Assembly: GCA_008692225.1 (NCBI GenBank)
Contig: VICG01000006.1
Span: 377,501-441,500, forward strand
Reading direction: 5' to 3'
Source of the DNA: Monilinia fructicola
Taxonomy: Eukaryota; Ascomycota; Leotiomycetes; Helotiales; Sclerotiniaceae
Length of the DNA stretch: 64,000 bases
Shown: piece after piece, positions 60,679 to 64,000 of the stretch
Position numbering within the stretch: position 1 is the stretch's first letter
Layout: the number at the start of each line of letters is the position of its first letter
Made by a program: the position numbers and the translations under genes
The notes under the pieces: generated by a model
Seen by the model: only the letters and a program-made list of their open reading frames with translations
Database searches by the model: none
What the model was told of the DNA's origin: nothing

Positions 60679-62590
60679 TTAGTTCCCAGCATAAGGAAAT
60701 CTATCCGTCCTATCAATTTCCTCCTCTATCTTCTCTCGTTGTTCGATAAGTGTGTCGCTTCCGCTCGTCGCTCCACTCTCTCCTCCATGAGCATGATGGT
60801 GATGGTGATGATGTCCTGCACCCGCAAACATGTTTTCGTTTCTACTTTCCCTTCCGTTCTTTTCCTCATCCCCAAGATCTGTGCCGCTAGAGACACCCTC
60901 TTCTGCTTGTCTTCCGCCATTTTGTAACAGTTTTGCGTTCTTTCTGATTCTTCTTTCGGTCCAAACGGGGTTCTCTCCCCTTTCGTATGCTTCCTCGAAG
61001 ATTTCGTCGAGCTTTTCGAGTGGGTAGCCTTTGGTTTCAACAAAGGTGTACCAAATGATTGGTACAAATGCGAGATTGATACACATGAATACAAAGTATG
61101 TCTTCCAACTGATTGTATAAATCATGATTGGAGCCAACTGGACAACAAGGTAGTTACCAATCCAGTTGAATGAAGTTGAGAGACCATTCGCCTCAGCTCG
61201 GATACGGAGCGGTGTTACCTCGGCTGGATAGAGCCATGTTATACCAAGCCATCCAAGAGCAAAGAAGGCAATAAAGATGAAGATGAAGGCGGTAGCAACG
61301 TAACCAGGAGCTTTGTAATCTGGAGTTGTTTGGGAAAGACAAATTCCAATGACCATGGCTGAGAGACCCATTCCTAGAGCACCTACTATCATCATTTTGC
61401 GACGGCCGAAGCGGTCGACAATAAAAAGAGCGAGGATAGCGGCAGCGAGATAGAGAGTGCCATAGCAGGCAGTCAGTAGACGTGCGAGAGAAGGAGAGAA
61501 ACCAAGGGAATCTTCGAAAACAGTTCTGTGGGCACATGTTAATAATGAATAGATGATGTGGGTATATCAGAAAGGATAAACCTACGTTGCATAATACGTA
61601 ACGAGATTAGTGCCGCCAATTTGTTGAAAAAGTTGCGAAGTGTATGCAATAGTAACTCTCCATCTATTCATCTCAGGACCATTTCCATAAAATTCCTTCA
61701 GGGTTAGTTTCTGGCCCTTGGTGATAGCAGTGACTCTCTTGAGTTCTCTGACTTCTTCTGTGATGCGTGGGTCATCTCGCTCGCATTTTTGTAAACGGCA
61801 AAGAATCTCGATGGCGTGGTCATCTTTGTCTTTTTTGAGTAACCACTTGGGTGATTCAGGTAATGCGAGGATACCGACAAGGAGGATAATTCCGAAAAAT
61901 CCTTGAAAAGCGATTGGGAATCGCCATTGGAAGGAACCATATTTGGTTATGAAGAAGAATCCATAATTGAGCCAGTACGATAACATAACTATGTTGAATT
62001 AGACAAATTATGTTGGTTGAAGGGATAATTAGCACTTACTGCCTCCAGCAATCAAAGCACCTTCGAATAAGACCAAGAATCCTCGAATCTTAGGTGGTGC
62101 CATTTCACTTTGCCAAACGGGAATCGATGAAGTATTCATTCCATTCCCTACACCCGTAACAATTCTTCCCACAATCAACTGAGCCATTCCGAAACTTGAA
62201 GCTTGAATTGCAGTACCAATCAACATGATCACGGTTCCTAATAATACAGCTCTCCTTCTTCCGAGTTTGTCGCCAAATCCAATAATAAAGAACGACCCGA
62301 GTAAACAACCGATTTCGTAGATTGCAACAACCAAGGCTTGAATTGCTCCGGATTTGTTGTGTGGTTCCATCTGGGGGAAGTATGCGAGGAAGTTATCTTC
62401 CGTAATGATTCCGGACATAATACCCTCTGGATATCTTGATTAGTTTCATTCTCTTATCAGTTAGAACTTTATACTCACGATCATATCCGAAAAGTAAGAA
62501 ACCACTTGCAGCAGTGGCGCAGACAAGACTCTCGAGAGCCGCGCCTTGCACTGAGTCTCCGAGGAAACCTGTGTGACTGAGTAAACCCAT
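60679..62590 (-). CDS. MFS sugar/polyol transporter (Stl1/hexose-transporter type)
   Basis: Four exons: 62590-62479, 62426-62040, 61988-61586 and 61525-60679; 582 residues with correct splice phases and no frame break. Twelve membrane segments. Sugar-porter signatures: GFLLFGYDQGIMSGI (helix 1), GDKLGRRRAVLLG, VGRIVTGVGNGM with PVWQSEMAPPKIRG, PESPKWLLKK, QLFQQIGGTNLVTYYA, DRFGRRKMMIVG and the terminal VETKGYPLEKLDEIFE. These mark the MFS sugar-porter family (H+ symport or facilitated uptake of sugar or polyol, plasma membrane). Exact substrate is not determined. The cytoplasmic tail is peculiar: after RRIRKNAK it carries an Ala/Gly stretch with seven consecutive His (AGAG followed by HHHHHHH and AHGG, about 60790-60820). 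The start MGLLSHTGF fits family length. Confidence 0.92.
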
Positions 62591-64000
62591 AATTGTAAAA
62601 ATTCTTATGTATGGGGGTGTCAAGTTGATTTGGATGGAATATTCATTTATGAGATGGGATGTTAGGGACTATATGGGGTCTGGGGGAGGAGCACTTTCTC
62701 TCCCCGAGTCGGTGTTAAGAGATCCATAAAAAATAGAAAAAACACTGATAGTCATGATGAATTTTCACCCAGGTGGATTTTGAAAGTGTCCAAGAAATAT
62801 GGGTAGATTTTGATATGCACAGATGAAGGTGGTTGTAAAAAGGTAAGTATGATATCAGACCGCGAAGATAGCAAGTTGTGGAGGTTCCGCACTCCTTCAA
62901 CTCCATTGTGGTTCCTGGTGGATGATGGTGTAAGTACCGTCTCTAGGTAGTTTCGGCGTCATTGCGGTGCCTCCCCCTTTAGAAGGTTTGAATGCCGATC
63001 TATTTGAAGTATCCAATTTGCCATGATCATGTGACCATATTTTAGGATCAGAGCCATGTTAGTTCTCCTTTAAACAACTCGAAAGAATAGGAGTCGTGGC
63101 CCAAAAGAATCCCACGAAGAAGGTATAAATTCATAAATTTCCCAAACCTTTTTGCCACTGGCCTTTTTGAGTTTAGAAGACTTCCTTTGCAAATCCATGG
63201 ATATTGTAAAAAGCTCAGATCCACCCCTGACTCGACTGACTGTTCGCTTAGAGACTACTCAAGAATAACAAGAATGTTAAGCTTATCGATAAAAATTAAA
63301 GGCCCACAGTGATTTATCAAAGATTCCTGGGTCAGCAAAGGATCTGATATCATCTTGCAGAAAGTTCCGCAAGTAAGCAATTGCCAAGAGAGATCCACAG
63401 GACCAAAAAGAAATGATACTGTACCTAGGTATATATTGGTCAGTAATGTCGATGAACGCCAAACATGCCCAAGAAACGCTTTGATTCGTGAGAACCATAA
63501 AAATCCCCTTACCACAAACCCTTGAATCGAGAAACTGTTATATCATATGCGTTGTTACCTGCATGATTCCTGGTTTATCACCCGCTTCTGTGGATATTAG
63601 GTGACATACGGCCTCCATAAACTTGTGGAAATGTTTCGCAGAATATGCCCCATCCGACACTTTGTTATCCCACCTTGCTTCGAGTTACTTGGATGTTTCT
63701 ACATTTCCTTTGTCGCCAGCCGCCAATTTGCCTTTGCAGTATGTAAGCTTGGTATGAATCACGACCCGGTTGCTGTATGTTGCGAAGCAACCAGGCAGTA
63801 ACGCATCATCCAGTCAATACCTTTAAAAACCTTGTACACCTCTCCTCCGTTCTGGACGGAACGACACCTCTCAGAATACGAAGTAAACTGATCAAGTAAT
63901 TATTCCGTTTGGGTAAAACTTTACCCCTCAACGTACATAGCAAATTGATGCAACAAGTGCTCAATCCAACAGATCCTGAATGAAAAATCTATTGAAAATA
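62591..64000. other. Intergenic to window edge, no gene recognised
   Basis: Contains the promoter of the sugar transporter. Short frames at 63255-63515 and 63601-63801 show no family resemblance. Confidence 0.45.

Overview
The window is nuclear DNA of a filamentous ascomycete. The genes carry short spliceosomal introns (about 33 to 124 bp, GT...AG, fungal-type branch sites such as gctaatac), and the families are typically fungal: a class I-type chitin synthase, an Msb2-like mucin sensor, a Zn2Cys6 regulator and Stl1-type sugar transporters. Protein character and the AT-rich, repeat-mutated islands suggest Leotiomycetes, perhaps a Sclerotiniaceae relative (Botrytis, Sclerotinia, Monilinia). 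That placement is inference, not proof.

Layout. 1-2334 has no gene. 2335-4830 (+) is a decayed ABCC (MRP-type) ABC transporter. 7057-8773 (+) is a senescence/spartin-domain protein. 10211-13741 (-) is a chitin synthase and 16160-21547 (-) an Msb2-like signalling mucin; both concern the cell wall or surface. 21548-35651 is a 14-kb gene-empty stretch made of microsatellites, 8- and 9-bp minisatellites, an AT-rich island holding an 0.8-kb transposon relic with long inverted termini, and a 277-bp MITE-like element. 35652-36519 (+) is an FKBP prolyl isomerase and 38106-41457 (+) the ubiquitin-activating enzyme E1. 42264-43592 (+) is a glutathionyl-hydroquinone reductase-type GST, 44536-46609 (-) an MFS permease with a long acidic/Ser-rich N-terminus, and 47917-48727 (+) a class I glutamine amidotransferase-like protein. 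48728-52629 has no intact gene but holds a broken coding relic. 52630-54085 (-) is an M20 peptidase that shares a 598-bp divergent promoter with a Zn2Cys6 transcription factor (54684-56519, +). 57673-59168 (-) is an unrecognised two-exon gene and 60679-62590 (-) a sugar/polyol transporter.

A striking property cuts across the window. Six otherwise well-conserved genes (chitin synthase, Msb2, FKBP, E1, GST, Zn2Cys6) are interrupted by one- or two-base frame shifts, most of them at short homopolymers that look one base too long, and the remaining genes are clean. One of the broken genes is E1, which is expected to be essential, and removing exactly four bases restores its length to a multiple of three. 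I therefore read these as consensus insertion errors in the assembly rather than biology, and annotate the genes as functional CDS with the breaks marked.
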